Assembly (NCBI GenBank): GCA_964617665.1
Contig: CAZUAH010000059.1
Coordinates: 1-42,307, forward strand
Source: JADHUC01 sp964617665
Lineage (GTDB): Bacteria; Planctomycetota; Planctomycetia; Pirellulales; Pirellulaceae
Length of the DNA: 42,307 bases
Reading direction: 5' to 3'
Each line of letters opens with the position of its first letter. The first letter of the stretch is position 1. The position numbers were made by a program, and so were the translations under genes. This document shows, piece after piece, positions 1 through 9,001 of the stretch. The notes under the pieces were generated by a model. The model saw nothing but the letters and a program-made list of their open reading frames with translations. It made no database searches and was not told where the DNA came from.

Positions 1-2
1 GC

Positions 3-773
3 AACGCAGGCAAGCGTCTGCTGCAAAAGACTCGAAACGAACATCCGAACTTGAAACTGATCGTCGTGGAAGATGGTTTAGCCAGTAACTCGCCTCACGT
101 CCGGCACCTGAAGAGCCTCGATATGCATTTCATCTTGGGGGCCAAGCCAGACGATCACGAACACCTATTCGAAGAGCTGAGCAAGGCCGAGGCGGAAGGC
201 CGAGTCACAACACTTCGCTGGACGGACGAGGCCAAAAAGGAAGAGGTGCAATGTGAGATTCGCTTTGCCCACGATTTGCCGCTGAACAAGTCGAACGCGG
301 ATCTGCTTGTGAACTTCCTGCAGTACACCGAGTACGCGTCGGACGGCTCGGTTCGCAAACGCTTCAGTTGGGTCACCGATCTGTCGATCACTCGTGAGAA
401 CGCGCGTCATTTAGTCCGCGGCGGTCGAGCGCGTTGGAAGATCGAAAATGAAACGTTCAATACGCTGAAGAATCAGGATTATCACTTCGAGCACAACTTT
501 GGGCATGGCCAGCAGAATCTATCGACGATCTTCGCGATGCTGATGATGTTGGCATTTCTGGTCGACCAAACGCAGGAACTCTGCTGTCCGTTGTTTCAAG
601 CCGTTCGCCACAAGCTGGTCACCCGTCGATCGCTGTGGGACCACCAGCGTTCGCATTTCCGTCATTGCCGCTTCGAGTCCATGCAGCATCTTCATGAAGC
701 CATCCTCTACGACTTGGCCAAGGAGTTGCCCGTTCCAACCTTCGCCTCACGACGTCGGGCAAGAGTCCCATGA
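3..773 (+). CDS. Transposase, C-terminal part (IS4-like DDE family), cut by the window edge
   Basis: The frame is open from the first bases of the window, so this is the C-terminal part of a longer protein; the TTG at 51 is internal. It reads as a DDE transposase. A beta-strand ending in VVEDGLA supplies a probable catalytic Asp, followed by a 'HFILGAKP' strand. Near the C-terminus, R-x-x-W-K-I-E-N-E-T-F-N supplies the probable catalytic Glu, in the arrangement seen in IS4-type enzymes. A hydrophobic helix (TIFAMLMMLAFLVDQ) and a basic C-terminus follow. The N-terminus and the left end of the element are outside the window, and I could not identify a right terminal inverted repeat after the stop. 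Family assignment is by motif recognition only, so the exact IS group is open. Confidence 0.8.
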   Translation, partial: NAGKRLLQKTRNEHPNLKLIVVEDGLASNSPHVRHLKSLDMHFILGAKPDDHEHLFEELSKAEAEGRVTTLRWTDEAKKEEVQCEIRFAHDLPLNKSNADLLVNFLQYTEYASDGSVRKRFSWVTDLSITRENARHLVRGGRARWKIENETFNTLKNQDYHFEHNFGHGQQNLSTIFAMLMMLAFLVDQTQELCCPLFQAVRHKLVTRRSLWDHQRSHFRHCRFESMQHLHEAILYDLAKELPVPTFASRRRARVP

Positions 774-946
774 GTCTGTTCCCCTCACAACACCAAGCCA
801 TCTCCTGATGGCCTTCTGCCATCTTTTACTCAACGTATGCGCTGAGGGGCTTGAAAGATGCATTAGTCGCGGCATTGGAAGTGGAATACCGGCTTCCTAT
901 ACCAACTCGGTTACAGCACACGCAGCAAGAATTCCGCCATTCCTGC

Positions 947-1474
947 CTAACCTGCACATCTTCCAGTGCGAACAACTGAATCCCGCCCCAGCACGCAATC
1001 AAAGGCATCGCGTCGGGAGTTGCTGGCTCGTGAGTGATACCAGAATCCCGCCAGCCCACCGCCTAGCGTGCCAAGCAGCCCCGCTAGTGCCGACACTCTC
1101 CAAGAAGCCTCGCCGGGGACACAGACGGTGGCATAGATTACGGTGAATCCTCCAGCGAGACCTCCCATAACAGATCGAAACCGTGATAGCCAGAAACTCC
1201 AAGCCACGATTGCCACGGTAGGGATCGTGAGCACTCCAGATATGGTTGCGGCCACAACCCAAAGAAATGAAGAAAGGGCGCAATTACTCGGAATACTCAC
1301 TCTACAACTGATTAAGAATCCAAAGACGCCCCCAGCCATCGCCGTTCCACACCAGACCACAAGCCAGAAGACGCAACCCAAACGCAAAGATCGAAGTGTA
1401 GCTTTGCCTTTGGCTCGGCCGCACTCGTCGGATTTCGTGTCGTCCGTTCGGTCAGGCATATAATCAACATCCAT
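947..1474 (-). CDS. Hypothetical four-TM membrane protein
   Basis: A 175-residue protein with a polar, acidic N-terminus, then about four hydrophobic segments: around residues 33-55 (FWLVVWCGTAMAGGVFGFLI), 68-95, 100-120 and 128-146. A short polar tail follows. The start at 1474 has a purine-rich GGATGGGG stretch just upstream; the ATG five codons in (1459) is an alternative. The regular alternation of hydrophobic segments favours this frame over the overlapping frames on either strand. I recognise no family. It lies between a transposase fragment and another small membrane protein, an accessory-looking neighbourhood. No function can be assigned. Confidence 0.5.
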   Translation of the reverse strand: MDVDYMPDRTDDTKSDECGRAKGKATLRSLRLGCVFWLVVWCGTAMAGGVFGFLISCRVSIPSNCALSSFLWVVAATISGVLTIPTVAIVAWSFWLSRFRSVMGGLAGGFTVIYATVCVPGEASWRVSALAGLLGTLGGGLAGFWYHSRASNSRRDAFDCVLGRDSVVRTGRCAG

Positions 1475-1683
1475 TCACGACCCCATCCTACCATTTTTCA
1501 TCCCTCGAAAGAAACAAACACCAAGAGAAAGCACATACCTAAAGCTCATGATATTGGCCCAGCTACGCCAAGCTGGTACGGTAGAAAATGGCTTTGGGGG
1601 GGAGTAACTTCCCGCCACACGCCTCGGCAAGTAGGATCACAGCGGCGTGCCGATGTCACCCCTTTGCAGACGAGAGGGGCAAC

Positions 1684-2046
1684 GTGAAAATTCCTCTCTA
1701 CAAGCTGTTTCTCGTCCTGGCTATCTATGGGGTAGTCTTGGCCGCCTTCGCTCCGTCCGGCGTCATGGAACTCGTCCTGGCAACAATCATCAGTACCGCA
1801 GCCAGCGCAGTTGTGCTCCTTGTTCGCCGGGACAGAATCCTCCCAATCTGCATTGTTGGCTTCTGTAGCGTCTGCGCTGGCCTTGCTGGTATTCTCTGTC
1901 TCTCAGAGATCCTGCTTGATGTAGTGCATGGGTACGATCACGGTTTCGGGGAGCGGGAACGGTGTGCGGTGGCTGCGGGTGTAATCTGTGCCATCGTCGG
2001 TGGAGTAGTGGCTTCAATTCTGCTGAGGAAGAATCGCAACGATTGA
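1684..2046 (+). CDS. Small hypothetical membrane protein
   Basis: I chose the GTG at 1684, which has a GAGAGGGG ribosome-binding site about four bases upstream. The open frame extends back to 1588, but the added residues are unlike coding sequence. The 120-residue product starts with a short basic segment and then has about four membrane segments: residues 7-23 (FLVLAIYGVVLAAFAP), 26-45, 50-71 and 92-112. It ends in a basic tail (RKNRND), as expected for a cytoplasmic C-terminus. I do not recognise the family. It resembles the opposing 947-1474 protein only in being small and hydrophobic. Base composition looks less GC-rich than the core genes downstream, consistent with an accessory origin. 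Confidence 0.55.
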   Translation: MKIPLYKLFLVLAIYGVVLAAFAPSGVMELVLATIISTAASAVVLLVRRDRILPICIVGFCSVCAGLAGILCLSEILLDVVHGYDHGFGERERCAVAAGVICAIVGGVVASILLRKNRND

Positions 2047-2256
2047 TGAATCGCCCCACACCATCAGCACGAGGTACTCTATATGCGATCTTGTTCGTGC
2101 GTCGAGTACGGCTGTCCGTTGACATACGCCCGTACACAGCATCATCCCAGATGGTATCATGTTCTTCCCAGAACTCGCCCTTACTACTTAGATAGCTACT
2201 GCGCCTTAGCAGCCACAACAAGAGAGCCAAGAACCGGCAAGGTGAAAGGTTGAAGA

Positions 2257-3027
2257 ATGATGAGATTTCAAAATGTGTTGCCATGTTTCATGCTACTTTG
2301 TGTCGCCATGTCGACTTCTTTCGGTTTGAACGCGACGGCCGAGGATGCTGCGGAGAAGACCGCGAAGATCCTGATCGTCACTGGCGTCGAGTACCACAAT
2401 TGGCGCGCGACGACGCCTGTGATCAAGGAACTTGTCGAGAAAGACAGGCGGCTGTCGGTCGATGTGTTTGAAGACATCATGGAATTGAGCGATCTCGACT
2501 TGAGCCCGTACGACGCGGTGATCATGCACTTTCAGAGCAGCGACGAGGGAGTTCCGGGGCGCGCTGCGTTCGAGAATATGAAGAAGTACGTCAAAAACGG
2601 CGGCGGCTTTGTAATGGTCCACTTTGCGTGCGGCGCGTTCCAAGAGTTTCGTGACGACTTCGAGCAGCTCGCCGGTCGTGTTTGGATGGGAAAGAAGAAC
2701 ATACCGGCCGGTCGTCATCAGCACGATCCGCGTGGGAAGTTCACGGTCAATATCACGGACGTCGACCACGCGATCACGAAGGGCTTGGAGGACTTCGAGA
2801 CCACGGATGAACTGTATACCTGCCTGATCGGTGACGCCCCGATCCAAGTGCTCGCGACAGCCGTGTCGAAAAGAGACGGCAAGACGTACCCAATGGCCTT
2901 CGTGCTCCAGTGCGGCAAGGGCCGCGTATTCCACTGTGCCTTGGGACATGATCCAGTCGCATTCGAGGCCAAGAACGCGGCAGAGGTGTACCGACGCGGA
3001 TGCGCCTGGGCCGCCGGGCTTGAGTAG
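2257..3027 (+). CDS. ThuA-like domain protein, secreted
   Basis: A 256-residue protein with a signal peptide (MMRFQNVLPCFMLLCVAMSTSFG, cleavage near residues 24-28) and a single ThuA-like domain of class I glutamine-amidotransferase-like fold. Visible family features are the first strand KILIVTGVEYHNW, the strand DAVIMHF, the loop KNGGGFVMVHFACGAF, and the C-terminal strand KGRVFHCALGHD. ThuA was named for trehalose utilisation in rhizobia. In planctomycetes such domains are common in exported proteins of unknown, probably sugar-related, function. The next gene starts 34 bases downstream on the same strand and encodes a secreted PQQ-like protein, so the two are probably co-transcribed. Family call is firm; substrate unknown. 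Confidence 0.88.
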   Translation: MMRFQNVLPCFMLLCVAMSTSFGLNATAEDAAEKTAKILIVTGVEYHNWRATTPVIKELVEKDRRLSVDVFEDIMELSDLDLSPYDAVIMHFQSSDEGVPGRAAFENMKKYVKNGGGFVMVHFACGAFQEFRDDFEQLAGRVWMGKKNIPAGRHQHDPRGKFTVNITDVDHAITKGLEDFETTDELYTCLIGDAPIQVLATAVSKRDGKTYPMAFVLQCGKGRVFHCALGHDPVAFEAKNAAEVYRRGCAWAAGLE

Positions 3028-3061
3028 CAGAATCGCTCCAGGAATCGAGAAGGAGAGATGA

Positions 3062-6000
3062 ATGAACGGTGGAAGAGTCGCAACTCGGCACTGCATGGCG
3101 GCAGCTCTTTTGGTCGGTTATTTGTCATCTACTGTGGCGATTGCAGACGCAGCCGAACCGCCGCGGGGATTGATCGTTCAGATCGGCGGTGCGCCACCAG
3201 AGGCGGGTGAAGGGCGCGTGGTTCATTGCTTGGCGAAAGCGCCGGCTAGACTCCCTTATGCCGAAAACACGGTGCGTCACTTGGTTTGTGAAGAGCCGGT
3301 CTCCGAACAGGAAATTCTGCGTGTACTTCGGCCTCTGGGAACGGCACGGATGAAGACCGATTCCGGCTGGCGTGAACTCACGAAGCACTGGCCCGGCGAT
3401 ATCGACGAGTGGACCCATTGGCTTCACGGTCCGGGCAGCAACCCGGTAGCCGCCGATAAACGCGTCGGGATTCCCCGCCGCTTGCTCTGGACAGCCACAC
3501 CCCGCCGCTCCCGTTCGCATGAAAAGAGCCCAAGCCTGACTGGCATGGTTAGCGCGCGGGGTCGGCTTTTCTATATCTGTGACGAGGCACCGGTGAGTGT
3601 AGGTGGCAAAGTACCGGACCGTTGGCGGCTTGTCGCGAGGGATGCTTTCAGCGGCGCTTTGCTGTGGAAAAAGGACATTCCGGACTGGGGTTGGCAGGCT
3701 TGGTCGCCGACCGAGCCGATGAATTTGCGATGGGGCAATCCTCGATTCATTCATCGCCGGCTGGTCGCCGTCGGCGATTGTGTCTACGTGACCCTCGGCT
3801 ACTCGGCGCCGGTCAGCATTCTGGACGCTGAAACGGGCCAGGTGATTCGCATCCTCGACGGCACGGAGAACACGGCCGAGATCGTCGTGCACGATAACAT
3901 CTTGATCCTTTCGGTGACTGCCGAGACGAAGGATGCGGCAAGTTCATCACCGCCGGTGAAACTGATGGCGGTGAATCCAGACGCGGGGACGATTCTCTGG
4001 CAGACCGAGCCGATGGAATCGCTTGGTGATTTCAGCGCCCGGGGAAAGAAAGCGACGCTGAAGCAGGGCAGATTGATGATTGCTGCCGACGGGGATTTCG
4101 TGGTAGCGGCGACGCCGACCGAGATCGTCTGCCATGATCTCTCCACCGGCCAGCTTCGCTGGCGAGCGGCTCGACCAGGGCGTGCCTCCAAAGCGCGCAA
4201 ACCTCGCAACGAACTCGGATGCCTGGTGGCGCACCAAGGGCGTGTCTATCTCGGGCAGCCTGAGAAGGCCGCTATGACGCTTGTTTGTCTGGATAGTGCA
4301 ACCGGGAAAGAGCTGTGGCATGCTCAAGGGAATGACTGGCCGTATTCGACCTCCTATAACTTCTACCTCGTAGGCAATCAGCTCATTACGGGCAATGGCG
4401 CCACGAGAAAGGGCGATCCTGAAATCATCTATTTGAACGCCGAGACGGGGGCCGAAGAAAGACGCATCGACATCAACGCTATCAAGTCGCACCACCATCA
4501 CCGGTGCTACCGAAACAAGGCGACAGAAAACTTCATCCTGATGGGCAAGGAGGGGGTCGAATGCATCGACCTTCAAACAGGCGAGGTGACCGTCAACCGT
4601 TGGATCCGCGGCGCCTGCCTCTATGGAATCATGCCGGCCAACGGGTTGATCTATTTCACTCCTGAAGCCTGCGCATGCAACCAGATGAACCGACTCGACG
4701 GTTATGGCGCGCTGGCCCCGGCCGCTCCGGCCCCCATACCGGAGCATCCGCTGGTTAGGGGACCAGCCTACAACGCAACACCCTCAACGTTGAAGCCTGA
4801 TGCTTGGCCCCAATACCGCCGGGATGTCTTGCGCTCGAACCATACCGATGTGGTCCCGGCCGACGGTCCAGGCTGGAGCGTTTCATTCGGCGGTCGTCTG
4901 ACCGCACCGACCAGCGATAGCATTCGTCTCTACCTCGGACATGATGATGAGCTTCTGGCCGTCAGCTGCAGCGACGGAGAAATTGTCTGGCGCGTGCCCG
5001 GGAAGATCGATTCGCCGCCGAGCCTCCACAAAGGACGGGCGATCTACGGCACGCGCGACGGCTGGGTCCATTGCCGGTGTGCCGAGACGGGCGAATTGGC
5101 TTGGCGTTTTCGAGCCGCGCCGGAAGAGCGGCTGATTTTGGATGACAATCAAATCGAATCGGTCTGGCCGGTCCACGGTTCGGTCTTGATTCTTGAGGAT
5201 ACCGTTTACGCCGTCGCCGGGCGTAGCTCGAACCTGGACGGTGGGTTGCGGCTTTTTGCCCTTGATCCGATGACCGGCGCGGTCAAAGCATCGTCAACAC
5301 TGTTTACCGAGCAGACGGTGCAGGGTGACTACTACGAAGGCGTCAACAACGATATCCTCACGACAGACGGAGAGAGGATCTTCCTGAAGCACATGCGGAT
5401 CGACGCGGAAAGTCTGGCCGTTGCACGTCAGCTCTCGTGGTGTTTCACCGGCCCAGATGGCAATCTCAAAGCCTACAACAAAGACCCGGTCAATCTGCCG
5501 GCTGAGGAGACGCGCAGCACGGTGCTTGCCACCGCCTCGGGATTCCTGGATGACGAGCTGTTCGGCCGGGCCCACATGCAGCTTGACCGCGCCGAGTTCT
5601 GTAATCGGATGTGTTTCGATGCCGAGCGTTCGTACGGCATCCGCCACAGCGTAAGCCCAGGACATTTCCAATACTATACGCCTGGCAGCGGCGGGCTTCC
5701 CGTCCTCTGCTTTGATCGAAAGGCCCAGGCGCGGCAGCCGCAAAAGGGCAAGAAGCAATCCGCGACCGATCCCATGCCCGAGCTGGCAGGTGCCCCTCTG
5801 CGTCGCAACGCAGCGGTCGATCACGACCTGCTCTGGCACAAGCTGTTTCCGCTCCGACCCACTGCGCTTATCGCGGCAGGAGAGCACCTGTTTCTTGGTG
5901 GCGGTCCAGACCTGCTCGATCCGAGCGATCCGCTGAGCGGACCCGAGTGGCGTGCCGGCGGTCTGCTGTACGTGCTGAACCGCAGCGACGGCAAGACCGT

Positions 6001-6115
6001 CAAGACCGTTAAGCTTGTCGCGCCCCCCGTTCACGAAGGCATCCTCGCCATCCCTGCCGGCATCTTCGCCTGTCTCAGGGATGGATCGCTCGTGAGAGTC
6101 GGGGAGCGAGGATGA
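3062..6115 (+). CDS. Secreted PQQ-like beta-propeller protein with a methyltransferase-like N-terminal remnant
   Basis: A 1017-residue exported protein. The start at 3062 has an AGGAGAG site a few bases upstream and gives a signal peptide (MAAALLVGYLSSTVAIADA). Residues of about 35-110 contain LPYAENTVRHLV and ILRVLRPLGTARM, reminiscent of the late strands of a class I SAM methyltransferase, but I see no complete SAM site. The rest carries repeated propeller blades with the PQQ-repeat signature Gly-x-x-x-Trp: TGKELWHA, DGEIVWRV, TGELAWRF, STGQLRWRA, AGTILWQ. Two propeller halves seem to be joined around residues 555-590. The family is probably involved in periplasmic redox or scaffolding, but bound PQQ cannot be judged from sequence. 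It follows the ThuA-like gene and is probably in the same transcript. Confidence 0.85.
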   Translation: MNGGRVATRHCMAAALLVGYLSSTVAIADAAEPPRGLIVQIGGAPPEAGEGRVVHCLAKAPARLPYAENTVRHLVCEEPVSEQEILRVLRPLGTARMKTDSGWRELTKHWPGDIDEWTHWLHGPGSNPVAADKRVGIPRRLLWTATPRRSRSHEKSPSLTGMVSARGRLFYICDEAPVSVGGKVPDRWRLVARDAFSGALLWKKDIPDWGWQAWSPTEPMNLRWGNPRFIHRRLVAVGDCVYVTLGYSAPVSILDAETGQVIRILDGTENTAEIVVHDNILILSVTAETKDAASSSPPVKLMAVNPDAGTILWQTEPMESLGDFSARGKKATLKQGRLMIAADGDFVVAATPTEIVCHDLSTGQLRWRAARPGRASKARKPRNELGCLVAHQGRVYLGQPEKAAMTLVCLDSATGKELWHAQGNDWPYSTSYNFYLVGNQLITGNGATRKGDPEIIYLNAETGAEERRIDINAIKSHHHHRCYRNKATENFILMGKEGVECIDLQTGEVTVNRWIRGACLYGIMPANGLIYFTPEACACNQMNRLDGYGALAPAAPAPIPEHPLVRGPAYNATPSTLKPDAWPQYRRDVLRSNHTDVVPADGPGWSVSFGGRLTAPTSDSIRLYLGHDDELLAVSCSDGEIVWRVPGKIDSPPSLHKGRAIYGTRDGWVHCRCAETGELAWRFRAAPEERLILDDNQIESVWPVHGSVLILEDTVYAVAGRSSNLDGGLRLFALDPMTGAVKASSTLFTEQTVQGDYYEGVNNDILTTDGERIFLKHMRIDAESLAVARQLSWCFTGPDGNLKAYNKDPVNLPAEETRSTVLATASGFLDDELFGRAHMQLDRAEFCNRMCFDAERSYGIRHSVSPGHFQYYTPGSGGLPVLCFDRKAQARQPQKGKKQSATDPMPELAGAPLRRNAAVDHDLLWHKLFPLRPTALIAAGEHLFLGGGPDLLDPSDPLSGPEWRAGGLLYVLNRSDGKTVKTVKLVAPPVHEGILAIPAGIFACLRDGSLVRVGERG

Positions 6116-6224
6116 ATTGACGAGTCCGGCATCAACGCTTCGAGTTCTGGCTCCGAATCTGAAGCCTTCGAAACTGCCACGGTGTGTCGTCGCTATTCGG
6201 TTGTTGCACAATCAAGGGACTTCC

Positions 6225-8540
6225 CTACGGTTCAATCAGATACGCGCGTCCCTCTAGGTAGATCAGCACGGGGTCGTCGAACACCATGTACTGCGACATC
6301 TTCTTGCCGTGCAGGGCCGCCAGCTTGAAATAGTCGTCGCTGAACTGCTTGATGCGCGTGACGTTCTTCTCCTGTTCCTTGGTCACTTGGGAATCTCGCC
6401 AGCGGCCGTCCCGCCAGTAGAACGTTCGATTGCCGACATTGCGGAGTTTCTCGAAAGCGGTCTCAGCTTCGTTTGCCACTTCCTCAGCGAAATCCAGACC
6501 TTCGGCCTTTGCACGCTCGACTGCACCGTCCTGTCGCGAGAACGCTTCCATCAGCGGCCGTGCGGCCGGCGCGGAGGCTGACGGGGCTCGTGCCGCACTG
6601 CGGAACTCGGACTTCAGCGAACGCTGCAAGAAACCACCGGCGCCGGACGCTCGGTCCAATGCACCGAGCCGCTCGCCCGCCCGGCGTACGTTTTGGGCCA
6701 GTTCGTCCACGCGTCCCGTATCATCCGCCATAAACGATGTGTAGGGCGTGAGGATGCCGTGACGCTTGGAGAGCTGGACCAATTCGGTGACCAACTCGTC
6801 GTTCTTGCCCTTCAAGTCCAATTCGTCGAGGATTTCGCCCACGCGGCGCACCGCCCAGAGCTTCTCGATGAAGGCGTGCGTTTCGTCCTTGCTCTTCTTG
6901 ACAAACTTGGCCGGGAAATCCAGCTTCTGTTTCTTGCCAGACACTGATCCGGTGACAATCACCTTGGCCGTGCCGAACTTTTTGTAACGACCAACAACGA
7001 CCAGTTGCTCGCCGGCAAACAGGTCGAACGAACCTGTCGGATAAACGCGATTGACCGGTTTCCCCTCCTCGGTCTTCAATTCGTCGAAATCGTAACTGAT
7101 CTGCACGTCGGTCATTGCGGGCGATTCGATACGGTTGTATAGCTTGCTCACACGGTCTTCGATGTCCTCGTCCGGTTTGACATATTCACTCTGGCCATGG
7201 TTCTCGCGCACCAGCTTGTCCAGCAACCGGCTGTTGACGTCGTAGCCCACGCCGAACGTGAACATTCGGGCTCGGACCTTGTTTTCGCCTTTGGCGTTTT
7301 GGACGATCTTCATTTCGTTGGTTTCACCAGCCGTGGGAAGGCCGTCGGTCAGAAACAACACGTAGGTGGGTTGATCATCATCCTGCAGTTGGCCCAGTGC
7401 CGCCTTCAGGGCCCCGTCGATGTTGGTGCTTCCGCCAGCATAGATGCCTTCGACGAATCCTAATGCGGCTTTGCGGTTCTTGTCGCTGTAACGCTGGAGT
7501 TCGGGCCGGAACGATTCCACTTGGCTGTCGTAGGCCACGATGTTAAACAGGTCGCCGTCGCGGAGATTGTTCAAAACGTGCTTTAGAGCACTACGCGCCT
7601 GCTCGATCTTCTTCCCGCTCATGCTACCCGAACGATCCACCACGAAGACGACGGTTTTCTTCGGCCGCTCGGCGTCCGGGGCCTTGATCTTGGGGCTGGC
7701 CAATAGCAGGAAGAACCCATCCTCGTCGTTTTCCGGGCGATAGCTGACCACCCGAGTGCTGACCTTGCCGCGGCCCACGTCGTACAGAAGGCGGAAGTCG
7801 GCCGAGGGGACCTCGTTCTTCTTGGTAAGGGTGACTATCGCGTGGTTGTCGTCGGGCCGTTTGATATCCACGCTGTGCGTCGGGCTGTAGACGTTTTTGA
7901 TCTCGTCCTGGCTCTCAATCGACGCGCGGATGCTGAACTCCTCGACTGCGTGCGAGGTGTACTTGGCTGTGGAAAGCGGAAAGAGGAAGTCGGTCAAACC
8001 GTCCTGCTTGCGACACATCTGCGAGTAACGTAGCGACACGGTTCGCTTCGCACCAGGTGGAACCGGAAAGACGCTCGTCTTGAACAGCCCCGTGCCCATC
8101 CATTCCAGCAAAGCCGGGTCCTTGTTCTTGCGGACGATGTCTTCGTACAGCCGCCGAGCATCCTTGGCATCCAGGAGCTGAGCCGGATACTCTTTGCCGT
8201 CGACCAACAGCGTCATACGCTCGATTGCCCCGTCGTAGGGCAGCGGGAAGATGAACGAGACTTCCAATTGACGGCTACCGGTGTTCTCGAACGTCTGAGA
8301 CACCTGAACCTGGGCCACTTGGTCGATCAGCCGGGCGTTGACCTGTAACTCCTTGATCTTGTACCGGGCAGGCGGAGGAGGAGGCGTCGGGCGGGGATGT
8401 GGCGGTCGCGGCCAGATGATCGGACGCGGTAGCCGCACTTGCGAATTAGGATCCACCACCACCAAGACCCCCTGGGCCGGGGCAATCACAGGGACCAAGA
8501 AAATCACGACTCCCAACAATCCAATCAGTTTTCGGGACAT
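6225..8540 (-). CDS. VIT and von Willebrand factor A domain protein, secreted
   Basis: The ATG at 8540 has an AAGGAG site six bases upstream and is preferred over the TTG two codons earlier. The 771-residue product has a signal peptide (SRKLIGLLGVVIFLVPVIAPAQG) and a proline-rich stretch (about residues 38-60). A VIT domain follows at about 62-190, then a vWA domain at about 295-460 with an intact MIDAS motif DRSGSMSG (first Asp near residue 302) and FLTDGLPT. The remaining C-terminal region is mixed, with Ala-rich coiled stretches. VIT plus vWA is the inter-alpha-trypsin inhibitor heavy-chain layout; in bacteria these are exported metal-dependent adhesion or protein-binding modules. It converges on the PQQ-like gene with about 110 bases between them. 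Confidence 0.92.
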   Translation of the reverse strand: MSRKLIGLLGVVIFLVPVIAPAQGVLVVVDPNSQVRLPRPIIWPRPPHPRPTPPPPPARYKIKELQVNARLIDQVAQVQVSQTFENTGSRQLEVSFIFPLPYDGAIERMTLLVDGKEYPAQLLDAKDARRLYEDIVRKNKDPALLEWMGTGLFKTSVFPVPPGAKRTVSLRYSQMCRKQDGLTDFLFPLSTAKYTSHAVEEFSIRASIESQDEIKNVYSPTHSVDIKRPDDNHAIVTLTKKNEVPSADFRLLYDVGRGKVSTRVVSYRPENDEDGFFLLLASPKIKAPDAERPKKTVVFVVDRSGSMSGKKIEQARSALKHVLNNLRDGDLFNIVAYDSQVESFRPELQRYSDKNRKAALGFVEGIYAGGSTNIDGALKAALGQLQDDDQPTYVLFLTDGLPTAGETNEMKIVQNAKGENKVRARMFTFGVGYDVNSRLLDKLVRENHGQSEYVKPDEDIEDRVSKLYNRIESPAMTDVQISYDFDELKTEEGKPVNRVYPTGSFDLFAGEQLVVVGRYKKFGTAKVIVTGSVSGKKQKLDFPAKFVKKSKDETHAFIEKLWAVRRVGEILDELDLKGKNDELVTELVQLSKRHGILTPYTSFMADDTGRVDELAQNVRRAGERLGALDRASGAGGFLQRSLKSEFRSAARAPSASAPAARPLMEAFSRQDGAVERAKAEGLDFAEEVANEAETAFEKLRNVGNRTFYWRDGRWRDSQVTKEQEKNVTRIKQFSDDYFKLAALHGKKMSQYMVFDDPVLIYLEGRAYLIEP

Positions 8541-8712
8541 GGCCAACTCCTTGAATCCAACAAGAATCGTACGGGAAAACGCGCCTGCGCACGCTTGAGT
8601 TCAAAGCCCACAGTTGAATGCCCAAGGACGAGATACCTTGCCATTGAGCACAGACGTTCCGATTCCACCTAATATTGTAGACGAATTCCGCCGTCGAATA
8701 GTTTTGCCGGAC

Positions 8713-8736
8713 GGAAATCCCACCAGAAAGGCGGGA
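8713..8736 (-). terminator. Possible terminator after nqrM
   Basis: Read on the minus strand, TCCCGCC and GGTGGGA form a seven-pair stem (one G-T pair) around a five-base loop, followed by TTTCC. It lies about 22 bases past the nqrM stop, where the end of the nqr operon is expected. The T-tract is short, so it is weak as an intrinsic terminator. Confidence 0.35.
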
Positions 8737-8758
8737 AGCTGGAATCGTCGTGGCGTAT

Positions 8759-9001
8759 CTAACCGAGCTGATGGCCGGTCGAGCGTGCACCGTTGCACGA
8801 GCGGTCTTCGTCTGGCGTCCCTGCACATTCGTCCGACGAGGTGGGACAGCCGATACACCTTTCCTCGTCTTGTTCGTGGTGCGAATGGCCCGAATCGCCA
8901 CAGCAGGAACCTCTAATGCGGGCCTTCCCGAAGATGAGCCCGACGGACATGCAGAGGAAGGCTGCTAGGAAGATGAGGCATGCGATGATGAAGACGTTCA
9001 T
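8759..9001 (-). CDS. nqrM: NqrM, Na+-NQR maturation factor
   Basis: An 80-residue protein with one N-terminal membrane segment (VFIIACLIFLAAFLCMSVGLIF), then the family signature around GLIFGKARIRGSC and several cysteines (33, 34, 49, 52, 59). NqrM (DUF539) is required to assemble active Na+-NQR, most likely by delivering iron to the intramembrane Fe site held by NqrD and NqrE cysteines. Its start codon overlaps the apbE stop by four bases (ATGA), showing translational coupling. It is the last gene of the nqr operon, the usual place. The polar part between Cys34 and Cys49 is His- and acid-rich (GHSHHEQDEE), which may add metal binding; that is inference. Confidence 0.9.
   Translation of the reverse strand: MNVFIIACLIFLAAFLCMSVGLIFGKARIRGSCCGDSGHSHHEQDEERCIGCPTSSDECAGTPDEDRSCNGARSTGHQLG

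Noticed and set aside
694..1146. 150-residue plus-strand frame overlapping the transposase end
   Set aside because: It overlaps the transposase C-terminus in another frame, is rich in Pro, His and Cys without structure, and is opposed by a better membrane-protein frame.
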